A DNA stretch of 64,000 nt from Oceanirhabdus seepicola (lineage in GTDB: Bacteria; Bacillota; Clostridia; Clostridiales; Clostridiaceae), in NCBI RefSeq assembly GCF_023684385.1, contig NZ_JAGSOJ010000001.1, positions 496,001 to 560,000 of the forward strand. The letters run 5' to 3'. The notes under the pieces are model-generated. The model saw only the letters and a list, made by a program, of their open reading frames with translations, was not told the DNA's origin and did not search any database. Of this stretch, positions 43,239 to 52,517 are shown piece by piece (position 1 is the stretch's first letter; every line of letters starts with the position of its first letter). A program made the translations under genes and the position numbers.

Positions 43239-44390
43239 TTATTTCTTTTCTCTAAATAATATCACCAACAAAATTGTCAATGGAACTGACCATACCAACC
43301 CTATACTTCCAGCTAAAGCAGTTACTATCTCAGACATCATCATATCAAGATTAATAATCTGCGTGTAACTAGTGTTAAGTACCATCAATAATAATATTAA
43401 TTGTATTGCACCACCCACATATGCCAATATAAGAGTATTTGACATTGTTCCAATAATATCTTTTCCAATATTCATACCAGATTTCATCAGTTGTTTTGGG
43501 GTTATATCACTCTTTATATCCATCATTTCATAAAGGGATGAAGTAATAGATATACACACATCCATTACAGCTCCTAATGCGCCTATTATTATTCCTGCAA
43601 ACAATATTCCTCTAAAGTCTAAATTAAGGTCCTTATAAGTAAATGCTATTGTTTGAGCATGTTCACCAGCAAGCCCTGTTACATAAGCAGAACTTCCAAC
43701 AATCATAGCAATAACTCCCGCTATTGCCACTCCCCCTAATGTGGAAAGTGCTGCAGTTATAGATTTTCTATTTATACCTATTAATAATATTAAAGAACAA
43801 GCAATGATAATTGCACAACTAATTAATGTCATTAACACAGGATTGTATCCTTTTAATATGGAAGGAAGCAATCCTTTGATAATTACTATTCCAGTTATCA
43901 CAAGAGAAACTATAGCATTTATCCCTTTACGTCGCCCTACAATAAGTATTGAAATCACGAATAAGCCAATAAGTAAATATGCATAGTTTGCTCTAGCTCT
44001 TTCGTATATATGTATACTAGTGACTTCTCCGTCCTGATCTTCAGTCATATTTACAATAATCTTTTCCCCTTCTTTAACAACTATATAGTATACCTCTACA
44101 GTTTGAATAGTATTTCTTATTTTAAATTTCTCCCCTTTGTGGATTCCATCTAATATTTGAATATCCATTTCCTGCTTTCTAAGGTACTTCTCATAACCAT
44201 CAGGTTTCTCTTTAACATCTAAATCATCATAATGAATCTTTAATACTTTAGCCTTAGCTAAGTTATAGGTATCTTCTTTACTTTTACTATCAACCTCAGG
44301 AAATTTACTCTTTAAAGATATAAAGAACGCCAATCCTAAAGTCAAAATGACTATTACCAGGCACACCTCTATTATTTTTTTCTTATTCAT
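43239..44390 (-). CDS. YibE/F family membrane protein
   Basis: This 383-residue protein has an N-terminal anchor helix (about 7-27), an extracytoplasmic part (about 30-130) and seven or so C-terminal helices (about 133-380). The sequences GRRKGINAIVSLVITG, GALGAVMDVCISITSSLYEM and MSNTLILAYVGGAIQLILLL are hallmarks of the YibE/F family. The function is not established. It is a single gene with a terminator behind it; it lies downstream of the nucleotidase gene, with a terminator between. Confidence 0.87.
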   Translation of the reverse strand: MNKKKIIEVCLVIVILTLGLAFFISLKSKFPEVDSKSKEDTYNLAKAKVLKIHYDDLDVKEKPDGYEKYLRKQEMDIQILDGIHKGEKFKIRNTIQTVEVYYIVVKEGEKIIVNMTEDQDGEVTSIHIYERARANYAYLLIGLFVISILIVGRRKGINAIVSLVITGIVIIKGLLPSILKGYNPVLMTLISCAIIIACSLILLIGINRKSITAALSTLGGVAIAGVIAMIVGSSAYVTGLAGEHAQTIAFTYKDLNLDFRGILFAGIIIGALGAVMDVCISITSSLYEMMDIKSDITPKQLMKSGMNIGKDIIGTMSNTLILAYVGGAIQLILLLMVLNTSYTQIINLDMMMSEIVTALAGSIGLVWSVPLTILLVILFREKK

Positions 44391-44422
44391 CCAATTTTCA
44401 CCTATCTACTCTTTAATTAACA

Positions 44423-44448
44423 GAAGGCTGTTCAATTGAACAGCCTTC
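44423..44448 (-). terminator. Terminator of the nucleotidase gene
   Basis: A perfect 26-bp palindrome (GAAGGCTGTTCAA and its complement) 27 bases after the stop codon. Confidence 0.8.
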
Positions 44449-44474
44449 AATAAAATATATAATTTTTAATATTA

Positions 44475-46631
44475 CTAGTTACTTACTGGTATTAATAACT
44501 CTTGACCAACGAAAATTAAGTTTAAGTTATCTAAGTTATTAATTTCACCAATCTTATTATAATCAACATTCAAGTCTCTTCCAATTTTCCAAAGCATATC
44601 TCCTGCTTTTACAACATAAGTAGTAGTAGTAGTAGTAGTAGTAATAATAGTATCTGCTTCTTCTTTTACACCTAAAGCTTCTTTAACCTGTTCAACCGTT
44701 ACAGATGCAACATTAGGAGTTCTTCCATCTTCTGATCTAGGTATTATAATCTTACCTTCGTTGATTAATTCAACAGCTTTAGCTCTGTCTTCCTTATCCC
44801 AGTTGTTTCCGATAAGTGACCAGTTCATTTCAACTTCTGGAGTTATTACTCCATTCTTTTCTTCAACGATGTATTTACCAATAAGATCTCTGATTCTTCC
44901 GTCTCCAAGGCCATACTGTAAATCATCTGATCCTCCAATTTTCTTAGGAAGCTCGTCTCCCTCTTGGAAAACAACACCATACTTTAATAAATGTGAGTTA
45001 GCTCTATAGTTGTTTACTGCTACTAAAAGAACATCTTCATCTTTAACTTCTTCGTTGTTGTTCTTTAAATCAACTATTCTATTTCCTGCTTCTTTTGTTA
45101 TATCTATATTGTAAGTCACTCCACCAAACATGTCATAGTTATATGATCTTATATTTTGATCAAATGAAACTGTTAAATCGCCTTCATTAAATGTATTGAA
45201 GTATTGTGCTGACCATTCCATGTATTGCTTTAACTGTTTACCAGTCATCTCTACTACATATAGAGTGTTATCATACTTATATAGTAATGCAAGATCACTC
45301 TTCTTTATAGGTCCAGCCATTACATTTTGATCTGCTCTAAATAAAGCTGCTGCTGCCACATCAATATCTTTTCCAGCAATTTGCTTACCATAGAACATTT
45401 GAACATCATTTACGATTTGAATTGCTGCTGTAGGCTCTAATTGTGCTCTTGGGATATCTTTGATTTCATTTTCAGCTACAAGATTACCCTCTTTTAATTC
45501 ACCAATTAACTTATTTGCATCATCAATAGCTCTTTGGTTGTATGATTCAAGAGATTTTTCTAATTCTTTATCTGATTCGTATGCTACTTTTTTCTCATTC
45601 TTATCATACATGTAATATAAGTCTGATTTAATATCTGTTGCTTTATCTTTTATTATGTATTTTCCATCTTCTTTTGTAAACTTTAAAGTGATTTGTCCTA
45701 ATGCATTAGCATATTTATATGGCTCTATCATTAAAACACCATTTCTCTTTACTTCATCAGTTGCATCTTTAGATGTATAAACCTTTCCATCATAGTAGTA
45801 ATCACCAACAATTTTGCTATGTGCATGTCCTGTTACGATAGCTGTTAATTCTGGGAAATTCTTAGCTATATCAATAGCTCCTGAACCTTCAATTCCGTAT
45901 TGACTCTCTTCTCCCATGTGGTTAACTGCGATTAATACATCAACTTTATCTTTAATTTCATCAATTGCTTTTCTAGTTTCTTCAATAGGATTTGTTACTG
46001 TATATCCTTTAAGGTTAGCAGCATCCCAATTAACTATATTTGGTGTAACCATTCCGATTATACCAACTTTAACTCCTGCTCTTTCAATGATTGTATATGG
46101 TTTTGCAATTCTTGATCCATCCGCATTGTACACGTTACCACCAAGTGTCTCTCCTTCAAACTGATCAATAATTTTTTGTAAAGCTGGAACACCATAGTTA
46201 AATTCATGGTTACCTACTGACCAAACATCGAATCCCATTTTATTCATTGCAAGAATCATTGGGTGAATCTCATCATTTAAGAATAAAGCTGATGAGTTAT
46301 CTTGAATAGTATCACCATTATCAACAAGAATCGTGTTAGGATTTTGTTCTCTTAACTCATTTATAGCTGTTAAAACTTGAGTTAAGCTTCCTTTAGTATA
46401 TGAAGCATTTACTGCATAATCGTATGGCATGAATCTTCCGTGAACATCTGATGTAGCTAAGATTTGAATTTCAACTTCATCTTCATTAAGTTGTTTTTCC
46501 TCTTTCTTAGTAAGATCTTTAACCTCTGATGTTTCTCCTTCTGCAAAAACGCTCATAGGACTTATAACTGTAATCATCATTATAAGCGCTACAAGTAGTG
46601 CTGTAAACTTACTTTTATTTACCTTTTGCAT
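44475..46631 (-). CDS. Secreted 5'-nucleotidase / metallophosphatase with LysM
   Basis: This 718-residue enzyme has a signal peptide (cleaved near SVFAEGE, about residue 30), a calcineurin-type metallophosphatase domain (about 50-360: ILATSDVHGRF, LVDNGDTIQD, VGNHEFNYG, TGHAHSK are the metal ligands), a 5_nucleotid_C domain (about 385-590), and a C-terminal LysM (about 668-716, YVVKAGDMLWKIG) that should bind peptidoglycan. It probably releases phosphate and nucleosides from external nucleotides or cyclic phosphodiesters. A run of Thr codons before the LysM is a trinucleotide repeat. GGAGG precedes the ATG. The divergent neighbour is a YjiH-type membrane protein. Confidence 0.93.
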   Translation of the reverse strand: MQKVNKSKFTALLVALIMMITVISPMSVFAEGETSEVKDLTKKEEKQLNEDEVEIQILATSDVHGRFMPYDYAVNASYTKGSLTQVLTAINELREQNPNTILVDNGDTIQDNSSALFLNDEIHPMILAMNKMGFDVWSVGNHEFNYGVPALQKIIDQFEGETLGGNVYNADGSRIAKPYTIIERAGVKVGIIGMVTPNIVNWDAANLKGYTVTNPIEETRKAIDEIKDKVDVLIAVNHMGEESQYGIEGSGAIDIAKNFPELTAIVTGHAHSKIVGDYYYDGKVYTSKDATDEVKRNGVLMIEPYKYANALGQITLKFTKEDGKYIIKDKATDIKSDLYYMYDKNEKKVAYESDKELEKSLESYNQRAIDDANKLIGELKEGNLVAENEIKDIPRAQLEPTAAIQIVNDVQMFYGKQIAGKDIDVAAAALFRADQNVMAGPIKKSDLALLYKYDNTLYVVEMTGKQLKQYMEWSAQYFNTFNEGDLTVSFDQNIRSYNYDMFGGVTYNIDITKEAGNRIVDLKNNNEEVKDEDVLLVAVNNYRANSHLLKYGVVFQEGDELPKKIGGSDDLQYGLGDGRIRDLIGKYIVEEKNGVITPEVEMNWSLIGNNWDKEDRAKAVELINEGKIIIPRSEDGRTPNVASVTVEQVKEALGVKEEADTIITTTTTTTTYVVKAGDMLWKIGRDLNVDYNKIGEINNLDNLNLIFVGQELLIPVSN
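44619..44650 (-). repeat. In-frame trinucleotide repeat coding poly-Thr
   Basis: About eight ACT codons plus related ATT codons in a row form a Thr linker between the nucleotidase and the LysM. Slippage here would alter linker length without shifting the frame. Confidence 0.8.
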
Positions 46632-46998
46632 ATCTATACCTCCAAATTAAAATATCTATTTAACTGGATTTTACCAGCAATAGCCCAACAAGCCAATTAA
46701 TTCATTAAAGTGAAAAATGGCGAATATTTGATTAATAAATCTATTTACAACGTTTTTTGTCTATAATAATATAACACATTTACTTATTTTATTAAAGAAC
46801 TATTAACAAATTATTACTAAGTAAATTACTAATATATACCTTTGTTAGTATATAGTTTAAAATTCTGTTTGATTTAATAATATGCAATTTAAAACTGCAT
46901 ATTTTAGATATATACCCTTGATTTTTGCATATTTATTCATTATAATAATGATTGTGCACTTTACATATTGACCGAAAAAACGAAAGGATGATTTCATA
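46632..46998. other. Divergent intergenic region
   Basis: 367 bases between the divergent nucleotidase and YjiH genes, with no gene. I see short imperfect palindromes (TACTAA/TTAGTA at about 46829-46852; TATGCA/TGCATA at about 46883-46903) and AT-rich promoter-like sequence. No known riboswitch is recognised. Confidence 0.5.
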
Positions 46999-48342
46999 AT
47001 GAATAAACTAAAGAATACAAAATATAATTTTTTAAAATTCTTAATTCCCTCTCTAATAGGGATATCGCTCTTTACCATACCAATCAGCACTGTTGACGGG
47101 GTGTCTATTCCCGTAGCTCTTATATCCAACATGTTGCAGAATTTTTTGGGTAGTTCACTACCTACTTTAATCACTGCTTTAATCACTCTATCTGCAATTT
47201 TAACTATTCTATATAAGATATTTAAACCAACTTTTATATCCAACAATGAATATTTATGCAAACTTTTTAATATGACTCCATTTTGGACGTGCATGAGAGT
47301 TATTGGTTCAATATTCTCCATCTTAGTATTAAAGGGACTAGGTCCTATTGCCATTACATCTGAGAATACTGGTGGATTATTATTATCTGGCTTAATGCCA
47401 ACTTTATTTTGCATATTTCTATTAGCAGGTCTTCTGCTTCCATTACTCTTAGATTTTGGATTAATGGATCTATGCGGTGCTCTAATGACCAAGATAATGC
47501 GCCCGATTTTCACCTTGCCAGGTCGTGCTTCTATAGATTGTATAGCTTCATGGTTAGGGGATGGAACTATTGGTGTACTTTTAACAAGCAAACAATATGA
47601 GGATGGATTCTACTCTAAGCGTGAGGCTGCGGTAATCTCCACTACTTTTTCTGCAGTTTCTATCACATTTTCTTTAGTAGTGATTTCTCAAGTAGGATTA
47701 TCACACTTATTTATTCCTTATTATGGAACTGTAATATTATGTGGTGTTATTACTGCAATAATAGTGCCTAGAATACCACCTCTTAGTAAAATAGATGATA
47801 CTTATTTTATTGATAACCCCAATGAAAGACTAGATTCTAAAAAAAATCTTACTATAAAAGATGGTTTTAACAAGGCTTTATCAACAGCTGAAAACTATAA
47901 AGGTGTTAAACATTTCTTTATAAGCGGTTTAGAAAATGTTATTGATATGTGGTTAGGAATACTTCCTGTTGTTATGTCTATGGGGACTATTTCATTGATA
48001 ATTGCAGAATATACTCCTGTTTTTAAGATCCTTGGATTACCTTTTATCCCACTGCTAAATATTCTTTCTATACCTGAAGCAGCTGAAGCTTCTCAAACAA
48101 TACTAGTAGGGTTTGCGGATATGTTCATACCATCAATAATTGCAGCAAATATAAGCTCTGAGATGACGCGTTTCATAATAGCTGCTTTATCAGTAACTCA
48201 ATTGATCTATATTTCCGAGGTGGGTAGTTTAATACTTGGTTCGAAGATTCCAATAAATTTCAAGCAGTTATTTGTAATATTCCTTGAGAGGACATTAATA
48301 TCACTACCTATAATAGCTCTACTAGCTCATATTATCTTTTAG
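46999..48342 (+). CDS. YjiH family membrane protein
   Basis: This 447-residue membrane protein has about ten helices and the nucleoside-recognition (Gate) fold of the YjiH family. SLIGISLFTIPI at the start, RPIFTLPGRASIDCIASWLG and the central YEDGFYSKREAAVISTTFS are typical. The transported substrate is not known. GAAAGGATG lies before the ATG. The YfcC gene starts soon after, so the two probably form an operon, and YjiH and YfcC genes are often found together beside peptidases or hydrolases. The long antisense reading frame over 46857-47591 is a shadow. Confidence 0.85.
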   Translation: MNKLKNTKYNFLKFLIPSLIGISLFTIPISTVDGVSIPVALISNMLQNFLGSSLPTLITALITLSAILTILYKIFKPTFISNNEYLCKLFNMTPFWTCMRVIGSIFSILVLKGLGPIAITSENTGGLLLSGLMPTLFCIFLLAGLLLPLLLDFGLMDLCGALMTKIMRPIFTLPGRASIDCIASWLGDGTIGVLLTSKQYEDGFYSKREAAVISTTFSAVSITFSLVVISQVGLSHLFIPYYGTVILCGVITAIIVPRIPPLSKIDDTYFIDNPNERLDSKKNLTIKDGFNKALSTAENYKGVKHFFISGLENVIDMWLGILPVVMSMGTISLIIAEYTPVFKILGLPFIPLLNILSIPEAAEASQTILVGFADMFIPSIIAANISSEMTRFIIAALSVTQLIYISEVGSLILGSKIPINFKQLFVIFLERTLISLPIIALLAHIIF

Positions 48343-48407
48343 TATGAATATAATTTAATAAGCGGCATATGAAAGTATGCCTACATCAATTTTATAAGGT
48401 GATATGT

Positions 48408-49820
48408 TTGAATTGGAATCACTCATCAAAACTTATAAATAAAAAAAGCTATATCTCTGCAATTATTACACTTTCACTTTTGATGATAATCTCAGGGTTA
48501 TTAACAATAATTATACCCTCTGGTAAGTATATTAATGATACTTTTGTATATATTGAAAAAGAACCCTATCCAATATGGCGTTGGTTTCTTGCTCCATTAG
48601 AAGTTCTAATTCACGGCAATTCCATTGCTATAATCATGATCATAATTTTCCTTCTATTAGTAGGAGGATCTATTGCCTCATTAAAAGAAGCCAAAATACT
48701 TCAGTTTCTTATAATGAGGCTATCAGAGAAGTTCAGTGAAAATAAAAAGACCTTGATATTGGTATTATGTTTTATCTTTATGAGTCTCGGAGCTTGCTTA
48801 GGAATTTTTGAGGAGATAATTCCTCTTATTCCTTTTATAGTATTGCTTTCTTGGTCTCTAGGTTGGGATACACTAATGGGTTTAGGTTTATCACTTGTCT
48901 CCTGTGGCTTTGGCTTTGCCGCTGCAATCTTAAATCCTTTTACAATAGGTGTTGCTCAAACTTTAGCCAATGTACCAATTTTCTCAGGAGCTTTATTTAG
49001 AGTCTTGATATTCTTAATAACATATCTTATTTTAGTGACTTTCTTAATAAACTACTCCAACAAACTTGAAAAAGAAAAATATTCATCCCCAGTTTACTTT
49101 CAGGATTTAATATGTAAGGAAAAATATAATGTAGTTGATTATTCTCTTCTTAAAAATAATAATAATTTTAGAAAAGCAGTGGAAAATTTTTTATTTTATA
49201 TGATGTTGATGCTTATAATAATCATCCTCCCGTTTTTCATTGTGTTTTTTTCAAACTACACCTTGATACTTATCTCTATTAACATCTTAGTTGCTTCAAT
49301 AACTACTTGTTATCAAACCGAAATGCCTCTCCGTGACATATTCATCATCATATTAAAAGGTATGTTAGCGCTTTCACCTGCCATACTTTTAATTCTTATG
49401 GCTTCAAGCATAAACTATATTATAACTACAGGGGGAATACTTCACACCCTAATCTTTTATTGTTCAAATGCCATTAGTTCCGCTCCACCAATTTTATCCA
49501 TACTTCTAATATATTTAATTGTACTTGTACTTAACTTTTTTATTAGTTCTGGAAGCGCAAAAGCATTTCTAATAATCCCTCTTTTAGTACCACTAGCTGA
49601 AATTATAGGGGTGGAAAAGCAACTAGCAATCCTTGCATTTCAATTTGGCGATGGCTTTAGTAATATATTATATCCAACTAATGCAGTACTTCTCATATCA
49701 TTAGGGCTATCAAATGTTAGCTATTCAACATGGTTTAAGTGGTTAATTAAATTACAGCTACTCATGCTTTTAATTACTTCTCTGATTCTTTGTATAGCTT
49801 ACTTTATTGGATATAAATAA
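48408..49820 (+). CDS. YfcC family (basic amino acid/peptide-type) permease
   Basis: This protein of about 470 residues has 11-12 helices and belongs to the YfcC/AbgT-like family of ion-coupled carriers: SGKYINDTF after helix 1, GACLGIFEEIIPLIP, and GFGFAAAILNPFTIGVAQ. The start is uncertain. AAGGTG (about 48396-48401) is best placed for a TTG at 48408; the in-frame ATG at 48369 has no RBS, and the ATG at 48403 is out of frame. It follows yjiH by about 65 bases. A tight terminator follows (49821-49843). Substrate unknown. Confidence 0.82.
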   Translation: MNWNHSSKLINKKSYISAIITLSLLMIISGLLTIIIPSGKYINDTFVYIEKEPYPIWRWFLAPLEVLIHGNSIAIIMIIIFLLLVGGSIASLKEAKILQFLIMRLSEKFSENKKTLILVLCFIFMSLGACLGIFEEIIPLIPFIVLLSWSLGWDTLMGLGLSLVSCGFGFAAAILNPFTIGVAQTLANVPIFSGALFRVLIFLITYLILVTFLINYSNKLEKEKYSSPVYFQDLICKEKYNVVDYSLLKNNNNFRKAVENFLFYMMLMLIIIILPFFIVFFSNYTLILISINILVASITTCYQTEMPLRDIFIIILKGMLALSPAILLILMASSINYIITTGGILHTLIFYCSNAISSAPPILSILLIYLIVLVLNFFISSGSAKAFLIIPLLVPLAEIIGVEKQLAILAFQFGDGFSNILYPTNAVLLISLGLSNVSYSTWFKWLIKLQLLMLLITSLILCIAYFIGYK

Positions 49821-49843
49821 AAGCACGGGAAACCGTGCTTTTT
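49821..49843 (+). terminator. Terminator of the YjiH-YfcC operon
   Basis: AAGCACGG/CCGTGCTT with TTTT after it, directly behind the stop codon. Confidence 0.85.
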
Positions 49844-49850
49844 AAAAGAA

Positions 49851-49990
49851 ATGTATAATTGATAATGGAGAATGGATAATGATGGATGTTTCTGCTTTAT
49901 GGCAGAAACTACATCTTATTGTTCTTTAAGGCAAGGTGTTTTTACTCATTTTATCTGCGATAAAATATTGTATTTCAAGTATAATATTTC
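49851..49990 (+). repeat. Palindromic intergenic element (copy B, half)
   Basis: It matches the left half of copy A: ATAATTGATAATGGAGAATG, the hairpin GTTTCTGC/GCAGAAAC, then ATCTTATTGTTCTTTA, ACTCATTTT and AAATATTGTATTT. The right half is absent, so it is a truncated copy. It lies just behind a terminator. Confidence 0.7.
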
Positions 49991-50011
49991 TTAAAAGCAC
50001 TTGTTAAATAT

Positions 50012-50040
50012 TTGAAATTAAAATAAGAAGCTTGTATAAT
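50012..50040 (+). promoter_or_regulatory. Near-consensus sigma-A promoter
   Basis: TTGAAA (50012-50017) and TATAAT (50035-50040) with exactly 17 bases between. It would transcribe the broken small frame and the metallopeptidase gene. Confidence 0.65.
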
Positions 50041-50179
50041 TTAGATAGGTACAAAACATATTGATGTATAAAATGTTTGTATTGTGCATTAAAGGAAATA
50101 TAATAGTTGCAATTAAATGGTGATAAATTACAAGAAACATTTTCTAAGATATTCTTGATATCTTGTGGAGGTAAAATAT

Positions 50180-50317
50180 ATGAATTTTGATATTATTATG
50201 GATATTCATCGATATAAAGAATGGACAAACATTACCGTTCCAATGTATGGATAGTGGCAAAATTCAAAATGTTGGGTGAAATATATAAGTGGTAATGACT
50301 ATATTTTTAGGGTTTAA
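50180..50317 (+). pseudogene. Small reading frame interrupted by an amber codon
   Basis: GGAGG (50167-50171) precedes MNFDIIMDIHRYKEWTN, which stops at TAG after 24 codons; the same frame continues WQNSKCWVKYISGNDYIFRV to a TAA. The N-terminus resembles the short frame at 54560-54691 (MKNYDTIKDIHR). It is probably a decayed small gene. Confidence 0.4.
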
Positions 50318-50400
50318 GATATTTCTTTTTGAAGTTAAAAAACAGGAGTATGATAATATTTAATATATTAAGGAGGAGTACAAAATAACAGGTTTTGTAT

Positions 50401-51924
50401 ATGAGAAATATGAAGAATATGAGAAGAATAATTGTGCTTATAGTTGCTATATTATGTTGTATTAGTTTTGTAGTTTTAGCAATTGATAAAGAGTATAACT
50501 ACTCTATTGAAGGAAAAAATGGTATAACAGATGAACAGGTAAAAGAAATAAAATCAAGAATAGATAAAATCTACGAGTACTTTGATAATAAAGGTTATGA
50601 GCTTGATGAAATCAAATTCATCATGGCACATAATACAAGAGCTGAGCATCCCGAAGATAAAATAATAATTGACTTTGAAAACATAAGTGATTTTGAACTG
50701 ATGCAGTTAATTTTACAACATGAATTTTCAGAGTATGTAAATTACGGACTCATGTATGGTGTTATGTATGATATTTCAAAGACTTATAATCTAGAATTTG
50801 AGGAAGTGACTTCTTATAGCATTCAAGAAGTAGAAGAGTATTGGGATTATATCTCCTTAGCATACATTAATTTTACTCCTGAAATAGCCTCTGAAACTGA
50901 GGTAGAGATATCAAAATATGTATCAGTAGAGTTAGTTAAATATATAAAGGGTGAATACGGAAGTGAGTATCTTATTAATTTAATGAAGGATTCTTCTGAC
51001 CCTTCTAAAGTGTATAAGGTAAGTGAAATTTTAGATGCATGGATGAAACAGAATAATTCAGATTATGTTTCAAATAGAATTATGAATGTAGAAGTTTTTA
51101 ATCAGAATCCTAAAAAGAATACACTCGAGTACATGACAGATAATATTAATTGGGTACTGTATCTAGATAAAAAAGATATTGGAAGCGACTATTATATTAG
51201 CGCTAATGATAATACAAAAGTTTTTTACGAATACATGAATAGTATTTACGATGAAATAACAAGACTTGAAGGAATATTCGATTTTGAAAGTAGTGAACTT
51301 CCAATGTTGACAATTGATATTTATTCAAATGAATACCTACAATTAGGTGGGATTTATTTGAATATTAATGAAGGAATCAAATTGAACGGAATTGTGGCAT
51401 TTAGTCATGAATATATTCATTTTCTTGATAAATCTTTAGGAACATATCCTGCTTATGATGGATTAGTGGAAATGCGAGCTGTATATTATTCAAGTGGCTT
51501 TAAATTAAATAATTTAATGTTTGATGAAATCTTCATAGAACAAAGGGATAAGCGGGCGAAAGAATGCAGTGAAATAGGTACGGTTAATCCCTTTACTGAA
51601 ACTGAAAAATTCTTAGGAAGAGCAATGACATATAATGATTATAACTTGTTATTTGCAGACATATATGTTCATGAAATGCTTGAATCGGGTCATGAGATGC
51701 CAAGTTTCTTTGAGGCAAATAGAAGAAAAGGATATCCAGTAGAGCATTGGAGGTCACTAATGAATTATTTAGTAAAAAAATATGGTAACGAAGCTGTTGA
51801 TACTATTATGTTAGATCAAAAGCTACCAGATGGAACGAATAAAGATATGACAGATGTCATAAAAGAGTGGAAAGTGTATATTACTAATTTCAGTGAAAAA
51901 GATTATGGTAATTATTATGATTAA
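50401..51924 (+). CDS. Secreted metallopeptidase-like protein with duplicated domain
   Basis: This protein of about 507 residues has an N-terminal signal or anchor helix (about 9-27). The second half holds a zincin motif FSHEYIHFLDKSLG (His338, Glu339, His342 in the long numbering), with later Glu/His candidates in DGLVEMRA and VHEMLESGH for the third ligand. The first half has a matching but degenerate motif, LQHEFSEYVNYG (HExxE). Both halves end alike (YGSEYLINLMKDS...ILDAW; YGNEAVDTIMLDQ...VIKEW), so the protein looks like two copies of one domain. I recognise no named family. The start is uncertain: AGGAGGAG is 22 bases before the ATG and 16 before an in-frame TTG at 50395. Confidence 0.7.
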   Translation: MRNMKNMRRIIVLIVAILCCISFVVLAIDKEYNYSIEGKNGITDEQVKEIKSRIDKIYEYFDNKGYELDEIKFIMAHNTRAEHPEDKIIIDFENISDFELMQLILQHEFSEYVNYGLMYGVMYDISKTYNLEFEEVTSYSIQEVEEYWDYISLAYINFTPEIASETEVEISKYVSVELVKYIKGEYGSEYLINLMKDSSDPSKVYKVSEILDAWMKQNNSDYVSNRIMNVEVFNQNPKKNTLEYMTDNINWVLYLDKKDIGSDYYISANDNTKVFYEYMNSIYDEITRLEGIFDFESSELPMLTIDIYSNEYLQLGGIYLNINEGIKLNGIVAFSHEYIHFLDKSLGTYPAYDGLVEMRAVYYSSGFKLNNLMFDEIFIEQRDKRAKECSEIGTVNPFTETEKFLGRAMTYNDYNLLFADIYVHEMLESGHEMPSFFEANRRKGYPVEHWRSLMNYLVKKYGNEAVDTIMLDQKLPDGTNKDMTDVIKEWKVYITNFSEKDYGNYYD

Positions 51925-51960
51925 CTAATTATTATGGACATTCAAATGTTTTGTATGCTT

Positions 51961-52006
51961 AAGAAGTAAGTTGATTTCCATGAAAAAAGAATCTACTTGC
52001 TTCTTT
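51961..52006 (+). terminator. Terminator-like hairpin after the metallopeptidase gene
   Basis: AAGAAGTAAGT pairs with ACTTGCTTCTT (one mismatch) around a long loop. Confidence 0.5.
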
Positions 52007-52220
52007 CTAATTTCATTCACTAAATTTAAAAAGTGTTTTAAGGCACAAAAAAAGAGTTTTGAGTCGTAAATCTTTATTCAATATAATATTCTATTACGTT
52101 GAATTTAAATAAAAGATCCATGATAAAAGTTCATATCATAGGCTTGTCCCCCTTTTATTTTGAATCTGCGAATATTTCATCGTATATTTGAATATTTGTA
52201 AATAAAAAGGGGGGGAATTT

Positions 52221-52517
52221 ATGAAAAAAATCGGTGTTGGCTCATTATCTATATTTCTTATATTTATATGCTATATTTTAAATAAGTTATCTATACTTAG
52301 ATATTTATTCTCTTTAGTTGGACTACCTATTTATTCATATTGGGGATATATAAAGTACGATAATACATCGTATGTTTTAATTGTTATATTAATAGCATCA
52401 TTTTACATAGGTAAAAAATATCCTTATCATTTTGGTGCTAAAATAGGTTCATTACTGTCTATACTTTCGATATGTACTAGTATTGGCCAGCTTTTAGGGT
52501 TCATACTATCATCATAA
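52221..52517 (+). CDS. Small membrane protein, 98 residues
   Basis: This is a hydrophobic protein with three predicted helices (about 5-23, 50-65, 75-95) and no recognised family. A seven-G ribosome binding site (GGGGGGGAATTT) lies right before the ATG, an unusual form that recurs before the next gene. The two small membrane genes lie 304 bases apart on the same strand. A hairpin (AAATCAGTAC/GTACTGATTT, 52621-52650) follows and may terminate it. Confidence 0.65.
   Translation: MKKIGVGSLSIFLIFICYILNKLSILRYLFSLVGLPIYSYWGYIKYDNTSYVLIVILIASFYIGKKYPYHFGAKIGSLLSILSICTSIGQLLGFILSS

Larger units (their letters stand above)
49844..50400. other. Intergenic stretch with repeat, promoter and broken small gene
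   Basis: It contains copy B of the palindromic repeat (49851-49990), a near-consensus promoter (50012-50040), a sequence shared with 52730-52768 (about 50058-50098), and a short frame interrupted by TAG (50180-50317). AGGAGGAG at 50371-50378 lies too far from the next gene's start. Confidence 0.5.

Noticed and set aside
46632..46998. PhoP-box-like TTAACA sequences upstream of the nucleotidase
   Set aside because: Only loosely spaced matches in very AT-rich DNA; not above chance.
46857..47591. A 244-codon minus-strand reading frame
   Set aside because: It lies opposite the membrane protein gene at 46999-48342, has no RBS or family resemblance, and is explained as a shadow.
48403..48441. ATG with good RBS spacing as the start of the YfcC gene
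   Set aside because: It is out of frame and would encode only 12 residues; a TTG start five bases later is in frame. A sequencing error cannot be excluded.
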